A stretch of DNA of 64,000 nt. Origin: Blastococcus mobilis (lineage in GTDB: Bacteria > Actinomycetota > Actinomycetes > Mycobacteriales > Geodermatophilaceae). Shown piece by piece: positions 1 to 8,130 of this stretch; within the stretch, counting starts at the first letter, position 1, and every line of letters begins with the position of its first letter. The stretch spans positions 1-64,000 of the forward strand of contig NZ_FZNO01000005.1 of NCBI RefSeq assembly GCF_900188025.1, read 5' to 3'. The position numbers were made by a program, and so were the translations under genes. The notes beneath the pieces were generated by a model that was not told the DNA's origin, made no database searches, and saw only the letters and a list, made by a program, of their open reading frames with translations.

Positions 1-117
1 TGCGTCGACGCCTATCTAGCCCTGGCCGCCGCCATCGTCACCGTCCGTGCGCTATGCCGGGCCGCGTGGCGCCTCTACCGCTGGGACACCCGCCCAAAAT
101 CACCACGCATCCGCTGA
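1..117 (+). CDS. C-terminal end of a transposase, IS5-like (cut by window start)
   Basis: An open frame enters from the left edge and stops with TGA at 115-117, leaving 38 residues. The tail has an Ala/Leu/Val-rich helix followed by a basic end containing YRWDTRP and closing KSPRIR. I associate the YRW-x-TRP type of tail with IS5-type DDE transposases of actinobacteria; this is from memory of the family. No catalytic residue is inside the window, so whether the element is intact cannot be judged. No inverted repeat could be confirmed after the stop. It could also be the end of another protein with an amphipathic basic tail. Confidence 0.4.
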   Translation, partial: CVDAYLALAAAIVTVRALCRAAWRLYRWDTRPKSPRIR

Positions 118-368
118 CCTACTGGCGGGAGCTCTTAGCGCGGTCGCGTCATGGCGGCCGGACTCCTTGGTCCGCGAGGAATGGAGCATGCACCTCAGCA
201 ACATGCTCACCGCCGCGCCCGACGATGACGACTGACATCAGACAGCGAGAACGCCAGACGAGCGCTTGGTGCCCCTTGGGGACGGGGAATGATCACCAGC
301 GCGACGGGAAAGGGTTTTCACCAGGCGCTTGCTGTCCTGGTCCACGGCTTGTGTCGGTAGCCCGCAGA
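118..368. other. Non-coding stretch between transposase end and kinase
   Basis: I see no credible gene here. Two overlapping frames of 60-145 codons exist in this region, but they have the Arg/Pro/Gly composition of shadow frames and no ribosome binding site. If the upstream frame is a transposase, its right inverted repeat should lie here. The sequence around 129-146 (gagctcttagcgc) is a possible place to look, but I could not pair it with a left end. Confidence 0.4.
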
Positions 369-424
369 GAACGACGGCGGGCGCCCGCCCGGGTCCCAGC
401 ACCCGGCGGGCGCGCCGTTCGTCG
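369..424 (-). terminator. GC-rich hairpin behind the kinase gene
   Basis: A long imperfect inverted repeat has arms around gaacgacggcgggcg and cgggcgcgccgttc, separated by a short loop near cccagc. It begins about ten bases after the stop codon of the leftward kinase gene. This placement fits a transcription terminator for the kinase operon. The U-tract is weak, as is usual in GC-rich actinobacteria. Confidence 0.5.
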
Positions 425-432
425 TCCGGCCG

Positions 433-2028
433 TCAGCCGACCGGATAGTCGCTGTCGAGGATCAGCTCGCCGTCCCGGACGAGGAACGTGAACTGGCGCC
501 GCGACGACTCGCTGCGGCCTCCGGGGGAGCGCAGCTCCATCGTGGCGGTGGCGGTGCTCCGCCCGTCCGCGGCCCGGATGTCGCTGAGCCGGACGTCCTC
601 GAACTGTCCCCAGTAGTCGATGTAGTTGCTCTCGCTGATCGCGCTGCGCAGGGTCGGTCCGGTCAGTGCGTAGGCCTGGGCGGGGTCGGTGAGCACGAGC
701 TCGTGGTAGCTCTCCAGGAACTGCTCGACGTTGTCCGCGGACAGCGCTTCCTGGGCCGCGGCCGGGGTCTCCGCCGGCTGCTCGGCAGGCGTGGTTTCCA
801 CGGGCGTGGTTTCCACGGGCGTGGTCGTCGCGGGCTCCTCGGTCTGCTCGGTGCTCGGAGCGGCTGCGGAGGAGCTGCTCGGCGACGGGGTCACCGCCTC
901 GTCGGACGCGTCGTCCGCGGGCCGCATCACCAGGAAGGCGATCAGGCCGGCCAGGGCGGTGGCGACCAGTGCGGCCGTGATCCAGAGCGCTCGGCCGCGA
1001 CGGCGCCTCGGCTCCGCACCCGGGCGGGCCGGTGGAGCGGGCGTCGGCACCGGCTCGGGGACCGGCGTCGGCGTTCCGCCGTCCGTCTCGAAGGGCGCCG
1101 CGAAGGCCGCCGTCCGGTTCCGCCCCGGGCCGGTCGCCCCGACGTCGGTCCGGGCCAGCAGGACGGTTGTCGTGTCGCCGTCCCGCCCGGCCGCGAGCCT
1201 GGCGAGCTCGTCGCGGACCTCCGTCATCTCCGGCCGGTCGGCGGGGTCGACGGCCAGCATCCGTAGCAGCGGCTCGGTCAGCGAACCGGCGCGCCGCGGC
1301 GGCACGATCTGGCCACCGGCGACCCGGTGCAGCATCGCGAGGGCGTTGTCCTCCATGCCGAACGGCGGCGTGCCCTCGACGCACGTGTACAGCGTCGCGC
1401 CGAGCGAGAAGACGTCGCTGGCCGCGGTCATCTCCCGGCCCTGCGCCACCTCCGGCGAGAGGAACGCCGGGGTGCCGGTGATCTGCCCGGTCTGGGTGAG
1501 CGTCACGTCGCCACTGGCGTGCGAGATGCCGAAGTCGGTGATCTTCACCAGACCCTCGATCCGGCCACCCTCGCCGATGAGGATGTTCGCCGGCTTCACG
1601 TCCCGGTGCACGATGCCCGCCGCGTGCGTGGCGGCCAGGGCGTCGGCCACCTGGGCGCCGATCTGCGCGACCTGGTCGGTCCGCAGGGTGCCGTCCTCGG
1701 CGAGAACCGCGGCGAGGCTGCGGGAGGGCAGGTACTCCATGACCAGCCACGGCTGTCCGGACTCCAGCGCCACGTCGTAGACCGAGATCGCATGGGGGTG
1801 GCTCAGTCGCGCGGCGATCCGGCCCTCGCGCAGAGCCCGCTGGCGCTGCTGGTCGGCCTCGGTCTCGCTGACGCCGGCCGGCGTCAGCACCTGTTTGACG
1901 GCGACCTGGCGGCCGAGCAGCTCGTCGCGGGCGAGCCACACGGTGCCCATGCCGCCGCCGCCCAGCTGGGACTGCAGCCGGTAACGCCCCGCCACCAGTC
2001 GTCCGGGCGTGGTCACGGGACGGGTCAT
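433..2028 (-). CDS. Transmembrane serine/threonine protein kinase (PknB type)
   Basis: 531 residues. The N-terminal cytoplasmic kinase domain (about residues 15-275) has the Gly-rich loop GGGGMG near residue 25, the ATP lysine in VAVKQ near 45, the catalytic loop HRDVKPAN and the metal-binding DFG in TDFGIS. A Pro/Ala-rich linker leads to one membrane helix (about residues 345-368, WITAALVATALAGLIAFLV). A Ser/Thr/Glu-rich extracellular stalk and a small C-terminal domain of about 100 residues follow. No PASTA repeats are visible, so this is not the cell-wall PknB itself but a related receptor-like kinase with an unknown external sensor. A small gene lies 36 bp upstream on the same strand and is probably cotranscribed. 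Confidence 0.9.
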   Translation of the reverse strand: MTRPVTTPGRLVAGRYRLQSQLGGGGMGTVWLARDELLGRQVAVKQVLTPAGVSETEADQQRQRALREGRIAARLSHPHAISVYDVALESGQPWLVMEYLPSRSLAAVLAEDGTLRTDQVAQIGAQVADALAATHAAGIVHRDVKPANILIGEGGRIEGLVKITDFGISHASGDVTLTQTGQITGTPAFLSPEVAQGREMTAASDVFSLGATLYTCVEGTPPFGMEDNALAMLHRVAGGQIVPPRRAGSLTEPLLRMLAVDPADRPEMTEVRDELARLAAGRDGDTTTVLLARTDVGATGPGRNRTAAFAAPFETDGGTPTPVPEPVPTPAPPARPGAEPRRRRGRALWITAALVATALAGLIAFLVMRPADDASDEAVTPSPSSSSAAAPSTEQTEEPATTTPVETTPVETTPAEQPAETPAAAQEALSADNVEQFLESYHELVLTDPAQAYALTGPTLRSAISESNYIDYWGQFEDVRLSDIRAADGRSTATATMELRSPGGRSESSRRQFTFLVRDGELILDSDYPVG

Positions 2029-2064
2029 GGATCGGCGGGGGCGACGGCGTCGACGGGGTGGGGA

Positions 2065-2412
2065 TCAGACGGCGGACGGGATGCCGAACCGGCGCGCGTA
2101 CTCCTCCTGGGCGCCGGCCGGGAGAGCGTCGTAGAGGTGACCGAGCTGGGCGTGCACGTCGGGGGAGAGGTCGTCGAAGATCTGCTGCCACGTGGGCGGC
2201 TCGTCGTAGCTGCGGGTCAGCAGCAGCTCCCACGCCTTCGACTGGCGATCGCGCTTGCCACGCTCGGCCAGGAACTCCGAGAGGTAGGAGTCCTTGGCCG
2301 CCGCCTTCTCCGCAGCCGTCGCACCCGGAGGCAGGTCCGCGGGGTCGCCGCCCCTGAGGACGCCGACGATCGCGTCGACCACTTCCGGCCGCACCTCGCC
2401 CGATTCGCTCAT
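2065..2412 (-). CDS. Conserved hypothetical protein, 115 aa
   Basis: I do not recognise the family. The ATG at 2412 is preferred over upstream starts because a strong GGGAGGAGG ribosome binding site lies just before it and the upstream extension is Arg/Pro-rich. The protein is soluble, acidic to neutral and helical, with no signal peptide or membrane segment. It starts MSESGEVRPEVVDAIVG and ends in a region with LSPDVHAQLGHLYDALP. It sits 36 bp before the Ser/Thr kinase on the same strand, so it may be cotranscribed with it and could be a partner or substrate; that is inference from position only. Confidence 0.7.
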   Translation of the reverse strand: MSESGEVRPEVVDAIVGVLRGGDPADLPPGATAAEKAAAKDSYLSEFLAERGKRDRQSKAWELLLTRSYDEPPTWQQIFDDLSPDVHAQLGHLYDALPAGAQEEYARRFGIPSAV

Positions 2413-2606
2413 GTCCCTGCCTCCTCCCAGCCCGCTCCGTACGCAGATCATGCCGTGCCGCAGAGCCTTCCCCGGCGGCTCGACGATCAACCGCCCGGGG
2501 TGCAGGATGCCGTACGCCGGACGGTCCGTCGCCCCCGGAGCACCGGTCCGTGACTTCCGGCAGCGCCTCGAGCGCACCGGGACGCGGGTCCGGGGGCAGC
2601 GCCCGG

Positions 2607-2612
2607 TAGCAT
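2607..2612 (+). promoter_or_regulatory. -10 box of the tRNA-Ser gene
   Basis: TAGCAT fits the actinobacterial TANNNT -10 pattern and ends 12 bases before the mature 5' end of the tRNA. No clear -35 box was seen. Confidence 0.45.
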
Positions 2613-2624
2613 CGCCGGTGCACT

Positions 2625-2709
2625 GGAGGATTCGCCTAGTGGCCTATGGCGCTCGCTTGGAAAGCGGGTTGGGGGCAACCCCTCGGGAGTTCGAATCTCC
2701 CATCCTCCG
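2625..2709 (+). tRNA. tRNA-Ser (anticodon GGA)
   Basis: The acceptor arms GGAGGAT and ATCCTCC pair perfectly over 7 bp and the discriminator is G. The anticodon loop is TTGGAAA, giving anticodon GGA, which reads UCC. A long variable arm (TTGGGGGCAACCCC) marks a class II serine tRNA. The T arm is GGGAGTTCGAATCTCCC. The CCA end is not encoded. The last 66 bases of the leftward EamA gene run antisense through this tRNA. Confidence 0.95.
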
Positions 2710-3672
2710 CAGATAGAGCCCCGCGACGGCGGCGAGCACGAGCAGTCCCCCGGCCAGGGCGCCGGGGGACAGCCGCTCGTCCAGGAACGCCGTCGCCAGC
2801 GCTGTCGCGGTGAGCGGCTCCAGCAACGTCACGATCGAGGCCACCGCGCCCGGGACGCTGCGCAACCCGCGGAAGAACATCCCGTAGGCGAGCGCACTCG
2901 GCACGGCGCCCAGGTAGAGCAGCACGCCCAGCGCCACGGGATCGGCGGTGAAGCGCAGACCGGTCAGGAGCGCGACCGGTGTCAGGATCAGCGCCCCGCC
3001 GGCGAATCCGGCGAGGGTCACCGGGATCCCGGCCGGCACCCCGGCCCCGGCCAGGGTGACGACGGCGTAGCCGAGTGCCGAGCCCACCGCCACGAGTGCG
3101 CCCAGGACGACCATCGATCCCGTGTCGGCGCCCGCGGAGATCCCCACGAGCAGGACCAGCCCGAGGAGGGCGACGAGGAGGGCGACGACCGTGGCCCGGT
3201 CGGGCCGCCCGTGCCCGAGCACCGTGGCGCCGACGGCGATGAGGAGCGGCGCGAGCCCGAGCGCCACGAGCGTGGCGATGCTGACTCCGGCCGTGGCCAC
3301 CGCGGCGAAGTAGGCCAGCTGGTAGGCGGCCAGTCCGGCGGCGACGAGGGCGAGCCTCGCGGCGGTGCCGCGCGTGGGCACGGTCGTCCCTCCGGTCCGG
3401 CGACGGCGGGTGAGGGCGAAGCCGGTCAGCAGCACGACCGCCCCGATGGCCATGCGGTGCCAGGCGATGTCGAGCGGTCCGAGGCCGGCGCGGTCGGCCA
3501 CGATCTGGCCGCTGACACCGGAGGTGCCCCAGCACAGCGCGGCGAGGACGACGAGCAGGAACCCGCGGCGAGACGCGGCGGGGAGGGCGGGGGAGGACCC
3601 GGCGGGGAGGGCGGGGGAGGACCCGGCGGGGAGGGCGGGGGAGGACCCGGTGGGGAGGGCGGGGGTGGACAT
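2644..3672 (-). CDS. EamA/DMT-family membrane transporter
   Basis: 342 residues with about ten hydrophobic helices in two similar halves, the plan of the drug/metabolite transporter superfamily (EamA repeats). The first helix region contains LAALCWGTSGVSG, a typical EamA motif. Members move small metabolites or amino acids; the substrate is not predictable. Two oddities are visible. The N-terminus carries 3.7 copies of an 8-residue repeat (SSPALPAG), and the last 22 or so codons are antisense to tRNA-Ser. The natural end of the conserved domain is probably at GLYLRR. The start at 3672 is the first one available, and translation might begin later, after the repeats. Confidence 0.82.
   Translation of the reverse strand: MSTPALPTGSSPALPAGSSPALPAGSSPALPAASRRGFLLVVLAALCWGTSGVSGQIVADRAGLGPLDIAWHRMAIGAVVLLTGFALTRRRRTGGTTVPTRGTAARLALVAAGLAAYQLAYFAAVATAGVSIATLVALGLAPLLIAVGATVLGHGRPDRATVVALLVALLGLVLLVGISAGADTGSMVVLGALVAVGSALGYAVVTLAGAGVPAGIPVTLAGFAGGALILTPVALLTGLRFTADPVALGVLLYLGAVPSALAYGMFFRGLRSVPGAVASIVTLLEPLTATALATAFLDERLSPGALAGGLLVLAAVAGLYLRRMGDSNSRGVAPNPLSKRAP
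3581..3668 (-). repeat. 24-bp tandem repeat in the EamA N-terminus, about 3.7 copies
   Basis: The unit gggagggcgggggaggaccc plus ggcg is repeated at 3581, 3605 and 3629, with a partial copy at 3653. The third copy has one change (ggtg). Being 24 bp long, each unit adds eight residues (SSPALPAG) in frame to the transporter's N-terminus. Copy number is likely to vary between strains. Confidence 0.85.
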
Positions 3673-3801
3673 GACGCTCCTGGATCGGTGCCGTGGTGGG
3701 GGACTCGGATCCGGAGCACGGTGATGCGGCAGGTCGAACCGGCCTGCGGGTGCGGGATCAGCCCGCGGTGCTCCGGGTCAGGAGCGGGGCGGGGGCAGTG
3801 G

Positions 3802-3857
3802 AAGGACCCCGTCCTCCTCACCCCTCGCGGGCTCGGGGCGAGCCTCGGGACGGGGCC
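3802..3857. repeat. Dispersed palindromic repeat, copy 1
   Basis: This copy has outer arms aaggaccccgtcc and gggacggggcc and inner arms around cccctcgcgggctcggggcgag. It lies between the divergent EamA gene and the SRP RNA gene, one of only two copies not next to a gene's 3' end. The rest of the 3673-3916 interval shows no gene. Confidence 0.75.
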
Positions 3858-3916
3858 TGGGCGTCATGGGCGCGAAGGGTAGCGGGAGGCGTCGTCGGCG
3901 CGCAGGTGCAGTCCTC

Positions 3917-3922
3917 TACAGT
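3917..3922 (+). promoter_or_regulatory. -10 box of the SRP RNA gene
   Basis: TACAGT fits the TANNNT pattern. A start 8-9 bases later coincides with the predicted 5' end of the SRP RNA at 3931. Confidence 0.5.
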
Positions 3923-3930
3923 GGACGCCA

Positions 3931-4017
3931 GACCCCTCGTGTGGCGTCATCCTGTGAACCTCCCCAGGGCCGGAAGGCAGCAAGGATAAGCGGGCTCTGG
4001 CGGGTGCGCGGGGGGTC
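3931..4017 (+). ncRNA. ffs: Signal recognition particle RNA, small bacterial type
   Basis: The conserved SRP54-binding hairpin is clear: ccagggccggaaggcagcaa, with the GGAA-type tetraloop context and the internal-loop bases CAGG and AGCA. The ends pair (gacccctcg with cgcggggggtc), closing the rod-like hairpin. The RNA joins Ffh and FtsY to target membrane proteins. Its place just upstream of dnaX is the usual arrangement in actinobacteria. Exact ends are estimated from the terminal stem. Confidence 0.9.
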
Positions 4018-4180
4018 CTTGCTATGTGATCTGTCGTCCTCCGGACGACACCGCCGCCAGGTGCCGTGCCCCGGGCGCGTGGAGCCGCTGCCCGTGTCCC
4101 CGTCGGGAGACCCACCGGGCCCCCGCGACGGGTCCACATACGAGGTCGCCCGTGTGCGCCGGCCTGTCGCAGCGGGCACG

Positions 4181-4186
4181 TAACCT
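4181..4186 (+). promoter_or_regulatory. -10 box just before dnaX (leaderless geometry)
   Basis: TAACCT ends 6 bases before the GTG start of dnaX. Transcription would begin at or next to the start codon, and no Shine-Dalgarno sequence is visible, so the mRNA is probably leaderless. Confidence 0.5.
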
Positions 4187-4192
4187 GCCCAC

Positions 4193-6418
4193 GTGGCTCT
4201 GGCGCTCTACCGCAAGTACCGTCCGGCGACCTTCGCCGAGGTGGTCGGGCAGGAGCACGTCACCGCCCCGCTGATGAACGCGGTGGACGGCGGCCGGATC
4301 AACCACGCCTATCTCTTCAGCGGCCCCCGCGGCTGCGGCAAGACGTCGTCGGCCCGCATCCTGGCGCGCTCCCTGAACTGCGAGCAGGGGCCGACCTCCA
4401 CCCCCTGCGGCGTCTGCGAGTCCTGCATCGCCCTCGCACCCGACGGCCCCGGCTCACTGGACGTCATGGAGATCGACGCGGCCAGCCACGGTGGTGTCGA
4501 CGACGCCCGCGACCTGCGCGAACGGGCCTTCTTCGCTCCGGTGAACAGCCGCTACAAGGTCTACATCGTCGACGAGGCGCACATGGTGACCACGCAGGGC
4601 TTCAACGCCCTGCTGAAGGTGGTGGAGGAGCCGCCGGACTTCCTGGTCTTCGTCTTCGCCACGACCGAGCCGGAGAAGGTCCTCCCGACCATCCGGTCGC
4701 GCACCCACCACTATCCGTTCCGCCTGGTTCCGCCGACGACGCTGCGCGGCCTGCTGGAGAAGACCTGCACGGCCGAGGGCGTGACCGTCGAGCCGACCGT
4801 CTACCCGCTGGTCGTCCGCGCCGGTGGCGGCTCGGTCCGCGACTCGCTGTCGATCCTCGACCAGCTCCTGGCCGGTGCCGGTCCCGAGGGAGTGACCTAC
4901 AAGGCCGCGGTCGGACTGCTCGGCGTCACCGACGACGCGCTCCTGGACGAGACGATCGACGCGCTGGCCGCCCACGACGCGCCGGCGGTGTTCCGCGCCG
5001 TCGACCGGGTCGTCGAGGCGGGGCACGATCCCCGCCGCTTCGCCACCGACCTGCTCGACCGGCTGCGCGACCTGATCGTGCTGGACGCCGTCCCCGACGC
5101 CGGCGGCAACGGCCTGCTCGACTGCCCGCCCGACCGGCTGGACCTGATGAACCAGCAGGCCTCGGCACTGGGGTCCGCGACGCTCTCTCGGATGGCCGAC
5201 ACCGTGCACGAGGGCCTGACCGAGATGCGGGGGACGACGGCGCCACGGCTGCTGCTCGAACTCGTCTGCGCCCGCATGCTGCTGCCGGCCACCGATGACT
5301 CGGCGGCCGCGACCCTGCAGCGCCTCGAGCGGCTCGAGCGGCGGATGTCCATCGCCGGCGAGCACGCCGGCCGCCCGGGCGCGGAGGCGCCCGTTCGACA
5401 GGCCGCACCCCGGGAGACCCAGATCCCCGAGGCTCCCGTCCGCGAGGCGGCTCCGCGTCCGGTGCCGGCAGCCGCCCCGACGCCGACGGCCCCACCCGCG
5501 GCGGCCGCGGGTGCGCGCAAGGAGTACGTCCGTCCCTCGCAGCGCAGCGCGGTCCCGGCTCCGGTGCCCGCCAGTTCTGCCCCGGCCGCCGCCCCGGTCG
5601 CCGACGACTGGCCCGAGACGGTGCAGCCGGGCACGGGCCGGAGCAAGGCGGCGACCCCGGCGGCTGCCGGACCCGCCGCACCGCCCGCACCGCCGGCCGA
5701 TCGGACGCCGGGCCGCGCGGTGACCGGCGAACCCGACATCCCGTTGCCGCCCGAGCCCACCGACGACGAGGACTGGCCGCACCCCGCCAGCTCCACCGCC
5801 GCCCGTGCCGCGGCCGCCCGCACCGAGGCCGCCGGCAGCGGGAGCGACGCGGCGAGCCCCCCGCCCCGCGCCGCGGCCGAGTCCGCACCGGCCCCGCGCG
5901 GCGGTGAGCCGACGCCGGTCGTCTCGGCCAACCCGGAGCCGGCTGCCGAGGACGGCGAACTCACCACCACCGACGTCCGCCGGATGTGGCCGGAACTGCT
6001 GTCGGTCGTCAAGAAGCACAAGCGCACCACCGAGGCGCTGCTCAAGAACGCCCAGGTGCACCAGCTGGCCAACGGCGTCCTCACCCTGGCGACGTCGTCA
6101 CCGGCACTGGCCCGCCGCCTCGGCGACGACCTGAACAAGGACGTCATCCGGGAGGCGCTCAACGAGCTGCTCGGCGTCCGCTGGCGGGTCGAGGCCGTCG
6201 TCGAAGGTGCCGCGGCAGCCGGGCCGGCCGTTCCGCCCGAGCAGGCGCGGGAGGCGGCGCGCGCCGCCGAGGCCGCCGAGGCCCGCGAGCTCATGGCCGA
6301 GCGGGCCGCCGACGTCTCCGCCGGCGGCGACCGTGCGCCGGAGCCCGTGGTCGACCCCGAACAGGCGGCCCTGTCGCTGCTCCGGGCTCAGCTCGGCGCC
6401 CGCCCGGTCGACAGCTGA
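4193..6418 (+). CDS. dnaX: DNA polymerase III subunits gamma/tau
   Basis: 741 residues. DnaX is the ATPase of the clamp loader that places the beta clamp on DNA and holds the replicase together. The N-terminal AAA+ module shows Walker A GPRGCGKTSS near residue 45, four zinc-binding cysteines (CEQ..., CGVCESC) around residues 64-82 and the DEAH-type Walker B VDEAHM. A clamp-loader collar domain follows (about 220-370), then a long Ala/Pro linker (about 380-590) and a C-terminal tau-like domain. I saw no slippery heptamer for a programmed frameshift. The GTG start lacks a ribosome binding site but has a -10 box 6 bases away. Its neighbours ffs, ybaB and recR are the conserved context. Confidence 0.96.
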   Translation: MALALYRKYRPATFAEVVGQEHVTAPLMNAVDGGRINHAYLFSGPRGCGKTSSARILARSLNCEQGPTSTPCGVCESCIALAPDGPGSLDVMEIDAASHGGVDDARDLRERAFFAPVNSRYKVYIVDEAHMVTTQGFNALLKVVEEPPDFLVFVFATTEPEKVLPTIRSRTHHYPFRLVPPTTLRGLLEKTCTAEGVTVEPTVYPLVVRAGGGSVRDSLSILDQLLAGAGPEGVTYKAAVGLLGVTDDALLDETIDALAAHDAPAVFRAVDRVVEAGHDPRRFATDLLDRLRDLIVLDAVPDAGGNGLLDCPPDRLDLMNQQASALGSATLSRMADTVHEGLTEMRGTTAPRLLLELVCARMLLPATDDSAAATLQRLERLERRMSIAGEHAGRPGAEAPVRQAAPRETQIPEAPVREAAPRPVPAAAPTPTAPPAAAAGARKEYVRPSQRSAVPAPVPASSAPAAAPVADDWPETVQPGTGRSKAATPAAAGPAAPPAPPADRTPGRAVTGEPDIPLPPEPTDDEDWPHPASSTAARAAAARTEAAGSGSDAASPPPRAAAESAPAPRGGEPTPVVSANPEPAAEDGELTTTDVRRMWPELLSVVKKHKRTTEALLKNAQVHQLANGVLTLATSSPALARRLGDDLNKDVIREALNELLGVRWRVEAVVEGAAAAGPAVPPEQAREAARAAEAAEARELMAERAADVSAGGDRAPEPVVDPEQAALSLLRAQLGARPVDS

Positions 6419-6422
6419 GCCG

Positions 6423-7592
6423 ATGCGCGCGCGGGACCTCCCCGAGGACGAGCAGGCGATCGTCGAAGCCGTCGCGCACTGGGTCGACCGCGAGGTGCGC
6501 CCGCACGCCGGCCGGCTCGAGCGGGCGCAGGAGTACCCCACCGCCCTGATCGACCAGATGAAGGAGATGGGGGTCTTCGGGCTCGCCGTCCCCGGCCGGT
6601 GGAGCGAGTCCGCCGTCTCCACCCGGTGCTTCGCGCTGGTCACCGAGGAGCTCGCCCGCGGCTGGATGAGCCTGGCCGGGGCGGTGGGCGGGCACAGCGT
6701 CGTCGCCCGGCTGCTCGCCGGGTACGGCACCCCGGAGCAGCAGGAGCGCTGGCTGCCGCGGATGGCGACCGGCGAGGTCCGCGCCGCCATGGCGCTCACC
6801 GAGCCCAGCGGCGGCTCCGACCTCCAGGACATCCGCACCCGGGCCGTCCGGGACGGGGACGGCTACGTCGTCGACGGCAGCAAGACCTGGATCACGAATG
6901 CCCGGCACGCGGGCCTGATCGCCACCCTGGTGAAGACCGACCCGGCGGCGCAGCCGCGGCACCGGGGCATCAGCATCCTGCTGGCCGAGCCGGGACAGGT
7001 CGAGGTGTCCCGCGACCTGCCCAAGCTCGGCTACCGGGGCGTGGAGTCCTGCGAGCTGTCCTTCGCGGGATCGCGTGTGCCGGTGGACGCGCTGCTGGGC
7101 GGGGAGGAGGGCCACGGCTTCGCCCAGTTCATGGCCGGCCTGGAGCTCGGCCGGGTGCAGGTGGCCGCACGCGCGGTCGGGGTGGGCCAGGCGGCGCTGG
7201 ACGACGCCCTCGCCTACGCCCAGCAGCGCGAGACCTTCGGCAAGCCGATCTGGGAGCACCAGTCGGTCGGCAACCTGCTGGCCGACATGGCCACCAAGGT
7301 GCACGCCGCCCGGCTGCTGGTGCTCGACGCGGCCGCCGGCATCGACGCCGGTCGGCGCAGCGATCTCGAGGCCGGGATGGCCAAGCTCTACGCGTCCGAG
7401 GCCTGCATGCAGGTGGCCCTGGACGCGATGCGCATCCACGGGGCCGCCGGGTACTCGGCCGAGATCGATGTCGAACGCTATTTCCGCGACGCCCCCCTGA
7501 TGATCGTCGGCGAGGGCACCAACGAGATCCAGCGCAACGTGATCGTCCGCCGCCTGGTGGAGCGCTCCCAGGAGCGCAGCACGCGGAACTGA
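6423..7592 (+). CDS. Acyl-CoA dehydrogenase family protein
   Basis: 389 residues, close to the usual family length. Acyl-CoA dehydrogenases are FAD enzymes that introduce a trans-2 double bond in acyl-CoA thioesters. The sequence has the N-terminal helical domain, a middle beta domain with MALTEPSGGSD (FAD/substrate loop) and KTWITNA, and a C-terminal helical domain with GKPIWEHQSV and the signature IVGEGTNEIQRNVI. In the last block the Glu just before GTNEIQ is the likely catalytic base, the position known for the short-chain members. The ATG is 4 bases after the dnaX stop, so translation is coupled. The link to dnaX is positional; the substrate is unknown. Confidence 0.9.
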   Translation: MRARDLPEDEQAIVEAVAHWVDREVRPHAGRLERAQEYPTALIDQMKEMGVFGLAVPGRWSESAVSTRCFALVTEELARGWMSLAGAVGGHSVVARLLAGYGTPEQQERWLPRMATGEVRAAMALTEPSGGSDLQDIRTRAVRDGDGYVVDGSKTWITNARHAGLIATLVKTDPAAQPRHRGISILLAEPGQVEVSRDLPKLGYRGVESCELSFAGSRVPVDALLGGEEGHGFAQFMAGLELGRVQVAARAVGVGQAALDDALAYAQQRETFGKPIWEHQSVGNLLADMATKVHAARLLVLDAAAGIDAGRRSDLEAGMAKLYASEACMQVALDAMRIHGAAGYSAEIDVERYFRDAPLMIVGEGTNEIQRNVIVRRLVERSQERSTRN

Positions 7593-7594
7593 CG

Positions 7595-7690
7595 TGGCCC
7601 CGTCCCGGGTCCCGCCCTGAGCCTGCGCAGGCAGATGGCCCCGTCCGGAGGCTCGCCGCGAGCTCGCGAGCGGGGAGAGGGACGGGGCCC
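7595..7690. repeat. Dispersed palindromic repeat, copy 2 (with a partial copy in front)
   Basis: A full copy at 7637-7690 reads ggccccgtccggaggctcgc at the left and gagagggacggggcc at the right; the outer arms pair perfectly. A shortened copy (7595-7636) precedes it. It lies directly behind the acyl-CoA dehydrogenase stop codon. Confidence 0.8.
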
Positions 7691-7731
7691 TGCCAGGGGT
7701 CCGCTTACCGCTGCTGGTCATATGCGCGGCC

Positions 7732-7737
7732 TACTCT
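7732..7737 (+). promoter_or_regulatory. -10 box just before ybaB (leaderless geometry)
   Basis: TACTCT ends 6 bases before the ATG of ybaB, the same spacing as at dnaX, with no ribosome binding site in between. Confidence 0.5.
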
Positions 7738-7743
7738 CGTGGC

Positions 7744-8088
7744 ATGTTCCCCGGTGGTCAGCCCGACATGGCGCAACTCCTCCAGCAGGCCCAGCAGATG
7801 CAGCAACAGCTGGTCGCCGCCCAGGAGGAGCTGGCGCGTACCGAGGTCACCGGCTCGGCCGGTGGTGGCCTGGTCACGGTCACGATGACCGGCAGCGGTG
7901 ACGTCACCGCCGTCACCATCGCGCCGGCCGCCGTCGACCCCGACGACCTCGAGACGCTGCAGGACCTCGTCGTCGCCGCCCTCCACGACGCCAAGCGCGC
8001 GGCCGACGAGCTGGCCGCGAGCACCATGGGCCCTCTCGCGGGCGGCCTGGGCGGTCCCGGTGGCGGTCTCGGCCTGCCTGGCCTCTGA
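7744..8088 (+). CDS. ybaB: YbaB/EbfC-family nucleoid-associated protein
   Basis: 114 residues. YbaB/EbfC proteins are small dimeric DNA-binding proteins with a tweezer shape. The N-terminal helix is Gln-rich ([15 protein letters not shown]), typical of the family. The central strands contain [15 protein letters not shown] and the second helix contains [17 protein letters not shown]. The last 20 residues are Gly/Pro-rich and probably disordered. It lies between dnaX and recR, a conserved grouping suggesting a role in DNA repair or replication. Confidence 0.93.
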   Translation: MFPGGQPDMAQLLQQAQQMQQQLVAAQEELARTEVTGSAGGGLVTVTMTGSGDVTAVTIAPAAVDPDDLETLQDLVVAALHDAKRAADELAASTMGPLAGGLGGPGGGLGLPGL

Positions 8089-8130
8089 CCGCCTTCGCGA
8101 GACCACAGCGACCGGAGACAGAGGACAACC

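Noticed and set aside
293-2623. Leftward frame of 776 codons covering the kinase and the small gene
   Set aside because: Shadow in another frame of the kinase, which has all catalytic motifs in the 433-2028 frame.
3581-3668. CRISPR-like array
   Set aside because: The units are contiguous without spacers and in frame with a gene; it is a minisatellite.
4193-6418. Programmed frameshift in dnaX giving a separate gamma subunit
   Set aside because: No A-AAA-AAG-like slippery run is present; only the long form is expected.
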